Of a stretch of DNA of 63,530 nt, positions 25,929 through 35,282 are shown piece after piece (position 1 is the stretch's first letter; each line of letters begins with the position of its first letter). The DNA is from Bacillus subtilis subsp. subtilis (GTDB lineage Bacteria > Pseudomonadota > Gammaproteobacteria > Xanthomonadales > Xanthomonadaceae), in assembly GCA_021733645.1 (NCBI GenBank), contig JAHREJ010000025.1, positions 1-63,530 on the forward strand, in the 5' to 3' direction. Both the position numbers and the translations under genes were made by a program. A model generated the notes under the pieces. That model was not told the origin of the DNA. It made no database searches and saw nothing but the letters and a program-made list of their open reading frames with translations.

Positions 25929-26691
25929 GGGCGTGGCGCGGGATCGGTGCGGACGAACGTGGTTCGGCGTGGCGCGGGATTCGGTGCGGCCGAACGCGGC
26001 CCGGCGTGGCGCGGGATTCGGTGCGGCAGAACGTGGCCAGGCATGCCGCAGGATCGGTACGGCCGAACGCGGCCCGGCATGGCGCCGGATCGGTACGGCC
26101 GAACGCGGCCCGGCATGACGCCGGATCGTTACGGTCGAACGTGGCCCGGCATGACGCCGGATCGTTACGGCCGAACGTGGCCCGGCGTGGCGCGGGATTC
26201 GGTGCGGCAGAACGTGGCCAGGCGTGCCGCCGGATCGGTACGGCCGAACGCGGCCCGGCATGGCGCGGGATTCGGTACGGTCGAACGTGGCCCGGCATGA
26301 CGCCGGATCATTACGGTCGAACGTGGTCCGGCATGACGCCGGATCGTTACGGCCGAACGTGGCCCGGCGTGGCGCCGGATCGGTACGGCCGAACGCGGCC
26401 CGGCATGGCGCGGGATTCGGTACGGTCGAACGTGGTCCGGCATGACGCCGGATCGTTACGGCCGAACGTGGCCCGGCATGGCGCCGGATCGGTACGGCCG
26501 AACGTGGCCGGGCGTGGCGCCGGATAGGTACGGCCGAACGTGGCCCGGCGTGGCGCCGGATCGTTACGGTCGAGCGTGGCCCGGCCTGACGCGGGATTCG
26601 GTGCGGCAGAACGTGGCCCGGCATGACGCGGGATCGGTGCGGCCGAACGTGTTCCGGCGTGGCGCGGGATTCGGTACGGCCGAACGTGACC
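25929..26691. repeat. 36/37-bp minisatellite, 21 degenerate copies
   Basis: Twenty-one consecutive units follow the pattern CGGC(A/G)TG(A/G)CGCCGGAT with a CGGTACGGCCGAACGTGGCC second half. Fourteen units are 36 bp and seven carry an extra T (GATTCGG) and are 37 bp. Each unit can form small hairpins (CCGGC-ATGAC-GCCGG and GGCC-N6-GGCC). Unit types recur in blocks, for example units 3-4 and 8-9, which suggests unequal recombination. Open frames run through it on both strands only because 36 is a multiple of 3; the 37-bp units break the frame. The 930-base gap between the hydrolase gene and tkt holds this array, two SMAG elements and a terminator. Confidence 0.92.
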
Positions 26692-26711
26692 CCGGGGTTG
26701 CCGTGGGTTTG

Positions 26712-26736
26712 GTAGAGCCGAGCCATGCTCGGCTGC
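26712..26736 (+). repeat. SMAG element, right flank of the 36-bp array
   Basis: GTAGAGCCGAGC-CAT-GCTCGGCTGC is the inverted partner of the element at 25890-25914. Confidence 0.8.
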
Positions 26737-26753
26737 TCTTCGCTTGGAAACGC

Positions 26754-26782
26754 AGAAGGCCGGGGAAATCCCCCGGCCTTCT
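26754..26782. terminator. Terminator hairpin downstream of tkt
   Basis: An 11-bp stem AGAAGGCCGGG / CCCGGCCTTCT lies 30 bases past the tkt stop. A T-rich GTTTTGTT follows on the plus side and GCGTTTCC on the minus side, so it may act in both directions. Confidence 0.75.
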
Positions 26783-26812
26783 GTTTTGTTGCTGCCAGGC
26801 GCTACGCGGCGA

Positions 26813-28822
26813 TCAGTTCGCCTGCTGCGCCTTTGCGGCGGCCACCACCGCCTCGGTGGTGATGCCGAAGTGCTTGTACAGCGCCTCGGCCGGGGCCGAA
26901 GCACCGAAGGTGTCGATACCGATCACCGCACCGTCCAGGCCCACGTACTGGCGCCAGAAACCGGTGACGCCGGCTTCCACCGCCACGCGCTTGCGCACCG
27001 CGTTGGGCAGCACGGACTCACGGTAGGCCGCATCCTGGCGCTCGAACACGTCGGTGGACGGCATGGACACCACACGGGTCTTGATCCCGGCCGCATCCAG
27101 CTCGGCCTTGGCCGCCACGGCCAGGCCAATTTCCGAGCCGGTGCCGATCAGGATCACGTCCGGCACGCCGCCGTCGGCGTCGGCCAGCACGTAGCCACCC
27201 CGCGCGATCTGAGCGACCTGCTCGGTGCTGCGCGGCTGGTGCGGCAGGTTCTGGCGGCTGAACACCAGGCAGCTCGGGCCGTTGGTACGGGTGATCGCAG
27301 CCTTCCAGCTCACTGCCGATTCAACCGCATCGCACGGGCGCCACACATCGTTGTTGGGGATGTAGCGCAGCGAGGCCAGGTGCTCCACCGGCTGGTGGGT
27401 CGGGCCGTCTTCGCCCAGGCCGATCGAGTCGTGGGTGTAGACGTGGATCGCATGGGCCGGGATCAGCGCACTCATGCGCACGCCGTTGCGGGCGTAATCG
27501 CTGAAGACCAGGAAGGTGGCATCGAACGGGATGAAACCACCGTGCAGGGCCAGGCCATTGGCAATGGCGGTCATGCCGAACTCGCGCACGCCGTAGTACA
27601 CGTAATTGGCGTTCGGATCATCGGTGGCCACCGACTTGCTGGCCTTCCACAGGGTCAGGTTGGAATGGGCCAGGTCGGCCGACCCGCCCACCAGTTCCGG
27701 CAACAGCGGTGCGAACGCTTCGATGGCCAGCTGCGAGGCTTTGCGCGAGGCGATGGTCTGGCCGTCGGCCTGGACCTGGGCGATGTAGGCATCGGCCTTG
27801 GCGATGAAATCCGCCGGCAGCTCACCGTGCGAACGACGGGTCAGTTCGTCGGCCTCGGCCGGGAAATGTGCCGCGTACTTGTCGAACTGCTGTTCCCACT
27901 CGGCCTGGCGCAGGGTGCCGGTACCGCCGGCACGCCAGCCGGCGTAGATCTCTTCGGGAATCTCGAACGGACCGTAGTTCCAGCCCAGCTGCTTGCGGGT
28001 GGCCTCCAGTTCGTCCTTGCCCAGCGGCGCGCCGTGGCTGGATTCCTTGCCGGCCTTGCCCGGCGAACCAAACCCGATCGTGGTGCGGCAGCAGATCAGG
28101 GTGGGCTTGTCGAACTGCGACAGGGCGCCATCGATGGCGGCCTTGATGCTGTCCGGATCGTGGCCATCGACGCCGCGCACCACGTTCCAGCCATAGGCTT
28201 CAAAACGCTCGGGGGTGTTGTCGGTGAACCAGCCGGCGGTGTTGCCGTCGATGGAGATGTGGTTGTCGTCCCAGAAGCAGACCAGCTTGCCCAGGCCCCA
28301 GGTGCCGGCCAGCGAGGCGACTTCGTGCGAGATGCCTTCCATCAGGCAGCCGTCGCCCAGGAACACCCAGGTGCGGTGGTCGACGATCTCGTATTCGGGG
28401 CGGTTGTAGCGCTGCGCCAGCAGCTTTTCAGCCAGCGCAAAACCCACGGCATTGGCCAGGCCCTGGCCGAGCGGCCCGGTGGTGGTTTCCACGCCGGGGG
28501 TTTCATGGTGTTCGGGGTGGCCGGCGGTCTTGCTGCCCAGCTGGCGGAACTGCTTGAGCTGTTCGATCGGCAGGTCGTAGCCGCTCAGGTGCAGCAGCGC
28601 GTACTGCAGCATCGAGCCGTGGCCGTTGGACAGCACGAAGCGATCGCGGTTGAACCACTGCGGATTCTTCGGGTTGTGACGGAGATAGTCGTTCCAGAGG
28701 ACCTCGGCGATATCGGCCATGCCCATCGGCATGCCGGGATGCCCGGACTTGGCGGTTTCGACCGCATCAGCGGCAAGGAAGCGGATGGCGTTGGCCAACT
28801 GGCGGCGGGTAGGCTGCGTCAT
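26813..28822 (-). CDS. tkt: Transketolase
   Basis: The 669-aa TDP enzyme moves two-carbon units between sugar phosphates in the pentose phosphate pathway. Motifs include [32 protein letters not shown], the TDP-binding [20 protein letters not shown] through [20 protein letters not shown], the pyrimidine-domain [17 protein letters not shown], and [21 protein letters not shown]. Start ATG at 28822 gives the family start [17 protein letters not shown]. The upstream extension is not conserved in character. It belongs with the nearby minus-strand glycolytic genes functionally but is a separate unit. Confidence 0.96.
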   Translation of the reverse strand: MTQPTRRQLANAIRFLAADAVETAKSGHPGMPMGMADIAEVLWNDYLRHNPKNPQWFNRDRFVLSNGHGSMLQYALLHLSGYDLPIEQLKQFRQLGSKTAGHPEHHETPGVETTTGPLGQGLANAVGFALAEKLLAQRYNRPEYEIVDHRTWVFLGDGCLMEGISHEVASLAGTWGLGKLVCFWDDNHISIDGNTAGWFTDNTPERFEAYGWNVVRGVDGHDPDSIKAAIDGALSQFDKPTLICCRTTIGFGSPGKAGKESSHGAPLGKDELEATRKQLGWNYGPFEIPEEIYAGWRAGGTGTLRQAEWEQQFDKYAAHFPAEADELTRRSHGELPADFIAKADAYIAQVQADGQTIASRKASQLAIEAFAPLLPELVGGSADLAHSNLTLWKASKSVATDDPNANYVYYGVREFGMTAIANGLALHGGFIPFDATFLVFSDYARNGVRMSALIPAHAIHVYTHDSIGLGEDGPTHQPVEHLASLRYIPNNDVWRPCDAVESAVSWKAAITRTNGPSCLVFSRQNLPHQPRSTEQVAQIARGGYVLADADGGVPDVILIGTGSEIGLAVAAKAELDAAGIKTRVVSMPSTDVFERQDAAYRESVLPNAVRKRVAVEAGVTGFWRQYVGLDGAVIGIDTFGASAPAEALYKHFGITTEAVVAAAKAQQAN

Positions 28823-28919
28823 GGTTCTGAGAGTCGGGAGGCTCCCGCGGAGCTGCGGGCAGGCAATTGTCCCACAGACGTCCGGCGGGGTCAGGCCGTA
28901 CGTCGCCTTCCTGAACAAA

Positions 28920-28944
28920 AACGCCCCGCACAAGGCGGGGCGTT
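28920..28944 (-). terminator. Rho-independent terminator of the symporter gene
   Basis: A 10-bp stem AACGCCCCGC / GCGGGGCGTT with a 5-base loop is followed on the minus strand by TTTTGTTC. Confidence 0.85.
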
Positions 28945-28973
28945 CGGGACCGCGCGCCTTGGCAGGCAGGCAA

Positions 28974-30296
28974 TCAGTCGCGGGTGACCTGCACCGGGAC
29001 CGGGCTGTCCTCGGTCTCGCCCTTGGCCACCAGGGTGGTCAGTGCGAGGTCGCCGGTGACGTTCAGCGCGGTACGGCACATGTCCAGGAAATGGTTCACG
29101 CCCAGGATCAGGCCGATGCCCAGCGGGTTGACCCCGACCATGGCGCAGATCATCGCCACCACCGGCAGCGAGCCCGACGGCACGCCCGCCGTACCGATGC
29201 CGCCCAGGATGCAGACCGCCATCACCATGAACTGCTGGCCGATGCTCAGGTCCACGCCGAAGAACTGGGCCAGGAAGATCACCGTGACGCCTTCGAACAA
29301 GGCGGTGCCGTTCTGGTTGGCGGTGGCGCCCACGGTGAGCACGAAGCGCGACACCTTCTGAGGCAGGCCCATCTGGTCGGCCACGCGCAGCGCGGTGGGC
29401 AGGGTGGCGTTGCTGGAGGCGGTGGAGAAGGCCATCACCGTGGCTTCCTGGGTATCACGGAAGAACGCCAGCGGCGAGCGCCCGGACAGCCACACGGCCA
29501 CGCCGTAGGTCACCACCATGTGCAGGCCCAGCGCCAGCACCACCACGCCCACATAGGCACCCAGGCGGATGATCAGGTCGAAGCCGAACAGTGCCGCCAG
29601 GTTGAACATGAAGCAGGCCACCGCGTATGGGGCCAGGCGGATGACCAGGTTGATCAGGGTCATCGATACTTCGAACACGCCTTCCACGGCGCGTCGCAGC
29701 GGCGCGACCTTCTCCTCATCGCTGAGCACCATGCCGATGCCGAACATCAGCGCGAAGAACATCAGCGACAGGATCGCGCCGTTGTCCGAGGCGGCCTGCA
29801 GCACATTGCTGGGCACGATGGACAGCAGCATGTCCATGCCCTTGGGGGTTTCATGGATGCCGGCCACGATTTCCTTGCTGCGCTCGGCATTCTCCGAGAG
29901 CATCTGCGCGGCCACGTGCGGATCCACGCCGGCGCCGGGCTTGAGCACGTTGACCAGCACCAGCCCGATGCCCACCGCGATGCCCGACAGCAGCACCGTA
30001 TAGGCCAGCGTCTTCCAGCCGATCCGGCCAAGGGCGCGGATATCGCCCATCTCCGACACGCCCATGATCAGCGCCGAGAAGATCAGCGGCACGATCAGCA
30101 TGAAGATCAGGTTGAGGAACAGGCCCGACAGCGGCGTGGTCACCCAGGCCATCACGCCCTTGGCGAAGTCGGTCAGGCCGGGAACGCCCGGTCCGGCGGC
30201 GTGCACGATCAGGCCAAGCACCAGGCCCAGCGCGAAGCCAATGCCCATTTTCCAGTGCAAGGGCAGTTTCTTGCGGGTCGTTGCGGCCTCAGTCAT
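28974..30296 (-). CDS. Dicarboxylate/amino acid:cation symporter (DAACS family)
   Basis: The 440-aa polytopic protein has the GltP/DctA fold: eight transmembrane helices with two re-entrant hairpins. Signature segments are the serine-rich hairpin [15 protein letters not shown], the [10 protein letters not shown] unwound helix 7, and the second hairpin [15 protein letters not shown]. The cation is Na+ or H+, and the substrate is aspartate, glutamate or a C4-dicarboxylate; the sequence alone does not choose. ATG at 30296 has AGGAAA at nine-base spacing. It is upstream of tkt in the same direction, separated by a terminator. Confidence 0.9.
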   Translation of the reverse strand: MTEAATTRKKLPLHWKMGIGFALGLVLGLIVHAAGPGVPGLTDFAKGVMAWVTTPLSGLFLNLIFMLIVPLIFSALIMGVSEMGDIRALGRIGWKTLAYTVLLSGIAVGIGLVLVNVLKPGAGVDPHVAAQMLSENAERSKEIVAGIHETPKGMDMLLSIVPSNVLQAASDNGAILSLMFFALMFGIGMVLSDEEKVAPLRRAVEGVFEVSMTLINLVIRLAPYAVACFMFNLAALFGFDLIIRLGAYVGVVVLALGLHMVVTYGVAVWLSGRSPLAFFRDTQEATVMAFSTASSNATLPTALRVADQMGLPQKVSRFVLTVGATANQNGTALFEGVTVIFLAQFFGVDLSIGQQFMVMAVCILGGIGTAGVPSGSLPVVAMICAMVGVNPLGIGLILGVNHFLDMCRTALNVTGDLALTTLVAKGETEDSPVPVQVTRD

Positions 30297-30336
30297 GGAG
30301 CGGCTTTCCTGTAAAGAATTGAATGAGCTTAACAAA

Positions 30337-30356
30337 GCCGGGCCCGCGGGCCCGGC
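30337..30356 (-). terminator. Perfect palindrome ending the bat operon
   Basis: GCCGGGCCCGCGGGCCCGGC is a 20-base perfect palindrome just after batD. On the minus strand it is followed by TTTGTTAAG, so it is a plausible terminator. Confidence 0.7.
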
Positions 30357-30362
30357 AACACA

Positions 30363-32066
30363 TCAAGGTCCCGAAGGATATAGAGGCGCCAACCCATTGT
30401 TTTCCGCCACCGCAGCCGGCTGCCAGTGTGGTCCGTCATGGAATGCCCGGCGCAGCGCCTGGCGCGCGGCGGCCACGTCACCGCCCTGGCCGGACCAGCG
30501 CACCTGCTGCATGGCCAGCAACGCCTGGCGTTGGACCGGGTCGGCCAGCCGCGCCAGCAGCGCATCCACTCCCTGCACCCCGCCCATCGCCGCCAGCAGC
30601 GTGATGATCTCGTCCAGGCCTTGGCTTTCCAGCGCGCGGCGCAGTTCCGCAGGCGATACCGCCGCCCCCGCGGCGACGCCACCCCCGCCGGCCAGTGGTG
30701 CCGTGGCGGGCCGATGGCGGGCGGCGCGGCGCCAGCCCCACCACAGGGTCAGCAGCCACAGCAGGGCAAACCCGGCGGCCGCCGCCATCCATCCCCACGG
30801 CCGCGCAGCCGCCTGGACCTGGGCCAGCGGCAGCGCATTGGACACCGCGCCGGCCTCATCGGGCAGCGCCGAACGGGTATCCACCGGCACTGCTGGCGTG
30901 GCGGCCCCGTTGCCGGCCCCACCCGCCGCGACCACAAGGGTCAGGTCCGGCAGCGTGGCCGTGCGCGCCTGCCCGGCCTTGACGTCCCACCACGGCATGC
31001 GTGGGCCGGGGACGCGCAGGCTGCCAGCGGTGCGCGGCACGATCGAGTAACGCCGGGTCAGCTTGAGCTGCGGGGTCGTGCCGTTGAAACTTTCATCGAA
31101 CTGTGCCGGTTCGGCGAACACCTGCGCGTCCGGGCCGACATCCAGCGCGGGCAGCTCGGGAAACTGGGCACGGGTGGCCCCCTGCGCGATGGCCTCGACC
31201 ACCACCGTGGCCGCCTCGCCAGCGCGCCCACTGGTCGGGGCGGCGGTGTAGCGCAGGCGCAGGTCGTGCAGCGGCAGCCACGGCTGCGCTGCGTTGGCCG
31301 GTTGCGGTTGTACCTGCAGCGTGCGCGGCGGCGCGCTGGCGCGCAGCCGCCCGTCGCCGCCGAACATGTCGTCGAAAAAGCCCCCCGCCGCACGCCCGTT
31401 GAACTGCGCCGCCGGCAGCTGCAATGGCCCGCTGCGCTCGGGAATCAGCAGGAAGCGCCGTTCCACCAGGTTGTAGCGGCGGCCATTGACCTCGCGCACC
31501 AGGCTGCGGTCTTCGCCCACCCGTTGCAGGGACGCACCGCTGGGGGTGTCCAGCAGCAGTTCGCCTGATACCAGTTGCGAGGCGTAGTACAACCGCACCA
31601 CCACCCCCACGCTCTGCTGCACGTAGGGCGTGGGGTCATCGACCTCGGTTTCCATGAAAACCGCCGCATTGCCCGGCACGGCGGCCGGCGCGGCCGCGCT
31701 GGCGCCGACCTGCAGCAGCAGCGGTGCCGTGCGCTGGGTGCCCACCTGCAACGCGGGAATCTGCACCGTGCCACTGCGCCGCGGCGACAAGGTCACTGCG
31801 TACAGATTGCGCGCCTGGGTGCTGCCGTTGCTCCATTGCATCTGGCGGCTGCTGGTCTGCCCGCTGAGGTCGAAGTCGGCGCGCAGCGGCGCGTAGTCCG
31901 GCGCGCCGGCGGCGTCGCTCTCGATGTTGAGGGTCACCGTTTCGGTGTCGCTGATCTGGTCGCGGTCCAGCCAGGCACGGGTCTGCGCCTGCGCCCAGCC
32001 GCTTGCGGCCAGCAGCAGCCAACAGCTGCCGCGCATCCATCGCCGCGTGGTCGAATCGGTGCTCAT
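30363..32066 (-). CDS. batD: BatD-like membrane protein
   Basis: The 567-aa protein has a signal peptide (ending AQAQTRAWL), a long periplasmic beta-rich region with LDRDQISDTETVTLNIE (BatD domain start) and RRFLLIPERSGPLQLPAAQF, a late transmembrane helix (GWMAAAAGFALLWLLTLWWGW), and a small cytoplasmic helical domain. BatD is the large periplasmic part of Bat systems, described in Bacteroides and Leptospira in relation to aerotolerance or stress. It is the last gene of the operon; its start overlaps the end of the BatB/C gene by 4 bases. Confidence 0.85.
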   Translation of the reverse strand: MSTDSTTRRWMRGSCWLLLAASGWAQAQTRAWLDRDQISDTETVTLNIESDAAGAPDYAPLRADFDLSGQTSSRQMQWSNGSTQARNLYAVTLSPRRSGTVQIPALQVGTQRTAPLLLQVGASAAAPAAVPGNAAVFMETEVDDPTPYVQQSVGVVVRLYYASQLVSGELLLDTPSGASLQRVGEDRSLVREVNGRRYNLVERRFLLIPERSGPLQLPAAQFNGRAAGGFFDDMFGGDGRLRASAPPRTLQVQPQPANAAQPWLPLHDLRLRYTAAPTSGRAGEAATVVVEAIAQGATRAQFPELPALDVGPDAQVFAEPAQFDESFNGTTPQLKLTRRYSIVPRTAGSLRVPGPRMPWWDVKAGQARTATLPDLTLVVAAGGAGNGAATPAVPVDTRSALPDEAGAVSNALPLAQVQAAARPWGWMAAAAGFALLWLLTLWWGWRRAARHRPATAPLAGGGGVAAGAAVSPAELRRALESQGLDEIITLLAAMGGVQGVDALLARLADPVQRQALLAMQQVRWSGQGGDVAAARQALRRAFHDGPHWQPAAVAENNGLAPLYPSGP

Positions 32067-33796
32067 CGTCCTTCCCGTTTCCTGCGTTCGTTTTCCAGCT
32101 GGAACTTGGCCCGCAACAGGCTGCCCGGATCATCGGGGACGCGCCGCATCCAGGCTTCCACGGCCTGGCGCTGCTCGCGCTGCTGCGGGGTTTCGGCCGC
32201 CTGGCGCTGCGCCCCTGTGTCCTTGCCGTCCTTGCCCTGGCGCAGCAAGGCCTGCTGCATCTGCTGGCGCTGCACCGCATCGGCCTGCGCCTGCGCGGCC
32301 GGGTCGGGGGTGCCGCGGTCCTTGTCTTCGCTACGGTCCCCGGGCGTTTCCGAGGCCTGGCCCGGGGCCTGCCCTGGACGCGGCTCCCCAGGCTGCTTCT
32401 GGGGCTGCCCGGGGTCCTTGCCGGGCTGGCCTTGGCCCTGCTGCGACGGCGGCGATTTCGGCGGCTGTTTGCCTTCCCCGCCCTGCGGCGATGGCGGCGG
32501 CGCACGTTTGCGAGCCGCATCCACCGCCGCGCGGTTGGCCACCGCATCGGGCATGCCGGGCGTCTGCCGCAGCGCCTGGTCATAGGCCTCGATGGCAGCG
32601 TCGTACTGCCCCTGGCGGGCCAGTGCGTTGCCCAAGTTGTACCAGCCGGCATCGCTGTGGATGCCGTCGAACTGCTGCTGGGCAGCCTTGAAATCGCCGC
32701 GCCGGTAAGCCGCCACGCCAGTGCTGAGTTTCTGCTGGTCGATCTGGTCGCCGCGCTTCCACCAGCTGCCTTCGGCGGCATACGCCGGGGCGGGCGTGGC
32801 CAGCGGCAATGCCAGGCAGGCAACCAGCACCAGGGCCATGCCACGCCGGCGGAATGCCCACAGCGACAGCAGCATCAGCGGCGGCAACAACCAGAAGCCT
32901 TCATCGCGCCAGGCAAGCCCGTTGCCCTCGCGTCGATCATCCACGCCGGCGGTGGGGGTCAGCACGCCCAAGGCGTTCAGATCGGTATCGTCGTTGGCGA
33001 TCCGCGCGTAGTGCCCACCGCCGGCGCTGGCTACCGCCCGCAACGAGGCTTCTTCCAGCCGCGCCTGGGCGATCTGGCCATCGCCACTGCGGTAGGCCGC
33101 GCCAGTGGGCGTGCCCAGGCCCAACACCGACACCGCAAATCCCTGCCGGCGCGCTGCGCTGGCCGCACTGCTGGCCGCCGCGTCGGTTCGATCGGTGAGC
33201 AGCAGGATGTCGCCACGGCGGGCACCGGACTGCTGCAGCAATAGCACGGCCGCGTCCAATGCGCGCTCGGCACGCTGGCCATCGCGTGGCATCACGTCCG
33301 GGCCCAGTGCATCCAGATACAGCGCCACGTTGGCGGTATCGGCGGTGAGCGGCGCCACGGTGTAGGCATCGTCGGCGTAGACCAGCAGCGCAACCTCCCC
33401 GCCCTGGCGCTCACGCAGCAGCGCGGCCAGCTTGGCGCGTGCCTGCAGCAGCCGCGACGGTGGCAGGTCGGTGGCGGTCACCCGCGAGGACAGGTCCAGC
33501 GCCACCACCAGCGGGGCCGGCGATTGCCACAACGGCTGTGCCACCTGCCGCCAGCTCGGTCCTGCCAGGGCCAGTGTGGCCAGCGTCCAGCCCAGCAACA
33601 ACGCCACCAGCCCGCCCCAGGCACGTTGCCCACCGGCCACCAGCAGGTGGCGCAGCAGGTGCGCATCCACCGCGGTGTGCCAGGCGCTGCCGCGACGACG
33701 GCGCCAGTACCAGAGTGCGGCGATCAGCGGCAGCGCCAGCAACAGCCACAAGGCGTGCGGGCGCACCAGATGCAGCGCGGTCCAGTCGATGTTCAT
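32063..33796 (-). CDS. BatB-BatC fusion: VWA-domain membrane protein with TPR and low-complexity tail
   Basis: The 577-aa protein has two N-terminal transmembrane helices, a von Willebrand A-type domain (about 95-270), two further membrane helices, then one TPR unit (GWYNLGNALARQGQYDAAIEAY) and a Gln/Pro/Lys-rich charged tail. BatB and BatC are separate genes in many genomes and are joined here. The VWA metal site looks broken: the DxSxS motif reads DLSSR at residues 101-105, with Arg in place of the last Ser, and the usual Thr loop is not evident. It overlaps batA upstream and batD downstream by 4 bases each. Confidence 0.85.
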   Translation of the reverse strand: MNIDWTALHLVRPHALWLLLALPLIAALWYWRRRRGSAWHTAVDAHLLRHLLVAGGQRAWGGLVALLLGWTLATLALAGPSWRQVAQPLWQSPAPLVVALDLSSRVTATDLPPSRLLQARAKLAALLRERQGGEVALLVYADDAYTVAPLTADTANVALYLDALGPDVMPRDGQRAERALDAAVLLLQQSGARRGDILLLTDRTDAAASSAASAARRQGFAVSVLGLGTPTGAAYRSGDGQIAQARLEEASLRAVASAGGGHYARIANDDTDLNALGVLTPTAGVDDRREGNGLAWRDEGFWLLPPLMLLSLWAFRRRGMALVLVACLALPLATPAPAYAAEGSWWKRGDQIDQQKLSTGVAAYRRGDFKAAQQQFDGIHSDAGWYNLGNALARQGQYDAAIEAYDQALRQTPGMPDAVANRAAVDAARKRAPPPSPQGGEGKQPPKSPPSQQGQGQPGKDPGQPQKQPGEPRPGQAPGQASETPGDRSEDKDRGTPDPAAQAQADAVQRQQMQQALLRQGKDGKDTGAQRQAAETPQQREQRQAVEAWMRRVPDDPGSLLRAKFQLENERRKREGR

Positions 33797-34824
33797 GCCC
33801 ACCGCCTTGGCAGCAACCAGGCCAACCCGGCCAGCAGTACCGACAGCGCCAACGGCCATGCGTAGCGTTCGATGCGTGGCCGCACCGTCGGCCCGGCCGA
33901 GGCTACCGGCTCCAGTCGCTGCAGTTCGGCATAGATGCCGGCCAGCTCATCGGTATTACGCGCCCGGAACGCGCGCCCGCCGGTGAGCGTGGCGATCTTC
34001 TGCAGGGTGGCTTCATCGACCGGGTCTTCGCCCGGGGCGATCTGCACACCAAACAGACTGAAACCGCCGTCGCCGCCGAACGCCACGGTGTACACGCGCA
34101 CGCCCTCGGCCTTGGCCAGCTCGGCCGCGCGCAGGGGTTCGAGCACGCCGGCATTGCTGACGCCGTCGGTCAGCAGGATCAACACACGCTGGCCCTGCGG
34201 CTGTTCGCGCAGGCGCTTGACCGCCAGGGCGATCGCATCGCCGATGGCGGTTTCACGCCCGGCCAGGCCCACCACGCTGTCGCCCAATTGCTGGCGCACA
34301 CTGGCCAGGTCGTTGGTCAGCGGGGTCAGGGTGTACGCACGCTCGCCGAAGATCAGCAGGCCCACCCGGTCACCGGCGCGCCGGTCCAGGAAGTCGGCCA
34401 ACACCGCCTTGGCCGCGCTCAGGCGTTCCACCACCTGATTGCCCAGCAGCATGTCGGCCTCGCTCATGCTGCCGGACACATCGACCGCCAACATCATCTG
34501 ACGGCCCTGCTGCGGCGGCGTCACCGCCTCGCCCAACTGCTGCGGTCGCGCTGCGGCCACGCACAGGCAGGCCCAGGCCAGCCATAGCAGCAGCCGGCCC
34601 AGGCCCAACGAGCGCCCGCCCGCGGCCTCGCCCAGTGACTGCAACTGCGCTGCGGCATAGGGCACCCGCAGGGCCGCGGCATTGGCGTTGCGCTGCGGCC
34701 ACCAGTACATCAACAGTGGCAACGGCAGCGCGGCGAGCAGCCACGGCCAGGCCAGGGTATCCAGCCAGGACAGCCAGCCCGGCAACCACGCCGTGAGCCC
34801 GGGCGGCAGGTTCGCGCCCATCAT
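33793..34824 (-). CDS. batA: BatA: VWA-domain membrane protein
   Basis: The 343-aa protein has an N-terminal pair of transmembrane helices, a VWA domain and a C-terminal helix. The MIDAS metal site is complete: DVSGS at residues 115-119, Thr in RETAIGDA, and Asp in LLTDGVSNAG. It contrasts with its partner BatB, whose site is degenerate. Overlaps of 4 bases with both neighbours show tight coupling. It probably assembles with BatB/C and is acted on by the MoxR ATPase. Confidence 0.9.
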   Translation of the reverse strand: MMGANLPPGLTAWLPGWLSWLDTLAWPWLLAALPLPLLMYWWPQRNANAAALRVPYAAAQLQSLGEAAGGRSLGLGRLLLWLAWACLCVAAARPQQLGEAVTPPQQGRQMMLAVDVSGSMSEADMLLGNQVVERLSAAKAVLADFLDRRAGDRVGLLIFGERAYTLTPLTNDLASVRQQLGDSVVGLAGRETAIGDAIALAVKRLREQPQGQRVLILLTDGVSNAGVLEPLRAAELAKAEGVRVYTVAFGGDGGFSLFGVQIAPGEDPVDEATLQKIATLTGGRAFRARNTDELAGIYAELQRLEPVASAGPTVRPRIERYAWPLALSVLLAGLAWLLPRRWA

Positions 34825-35282
34825 CGCGGCCGCCCCGAGACCAGCCCCAGGAAGCGTGTGCGGGCCAGCACCCGCAGGCGCGCGACCGCTTCGGCATCCA
34901 CCTGCGGGCGATAGCTGCCGTCCAACAGCAGCCGGCCATCACCATCGGAGAACGCACGGCTGCCAGGCTCATCCAGGAATTCCAGCCACGCCTGGCCCTG
35001 CAGAAGCTCTGCGCCGGGTTGGCATGTGCGCGCGGCACGGCGCAGCAGTGACGCCACGGCGGCCACTTCGTCTACCGGCGTGGCGGCCTGCCCGACCGAC
35101 TGGTCAAAGCTGCGCAGCCAGCGCTGCTGGCGACGGCGACGACGCACCTTCAACCAGCCCCACAGGGCCAGGACGGCCAGTACGCCGGCCAGCAGCAGCC
35201 ACCAGCCCGGGGCCGGCGGCCACCATGACGGCGGCGGCGGCAACTGCACATCACGCAGCGGCAACGCGTTGGCCGCGCTCAT
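34821..35282 (-). CDS. DUF4381-family membrane protein
   Basis: The 153-aa protein starts at MSAANALPLRDVQLP (ATG at 35282), has one transmembrane helix (WWLLLAGVLAVLALWGWLKV) followed by a very basic stretch, and a cytoplasmic helical domain with QAWLEFLDEP. DUF4381 proteins are a regular member of MoxR-DUF58-VWA operons. Four-base overlaps link it to the DUF58 gene upstream and batA downstream. Its molecular role is not known. Confidence 0.85.
   Translation of the reverse strand: MSAANALPLRDVQLPPPPSWWPPAPGWWLLLAGVLAVLALWGWLKVRRRRRQQRWLRSFDQSVGQAATPVDEVAAVASLLRRAARTCQPGAELLQGQAWLEFLDEPGSRAFSDGDGRLLLDGSYRPQVDAEAVARLRVLARTRFLGLVSGRPR

Noticed and set aside
25929..26691. CRISPR array
   Set aside because: Units are contiguous and degenerate, with no unique spacers, and no cas genes lie in the window.
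25919..26726. Long open frames through the 36-bp array on both strands, reading as 12-residue repeats such as WPGMTPDRYGRT
   Set aside because: They arise because 36 is a multiple of three and the sequence lacks stops; seven 37-bp units shift the frame, several frames are open at once, and no ribosome-binding site or signal is seen.
26744..28987. 747-residue plus-strand open frame antisense to tkt
   Set aside because: tkt is unmistakable; the antisense product has no recognisable motif.
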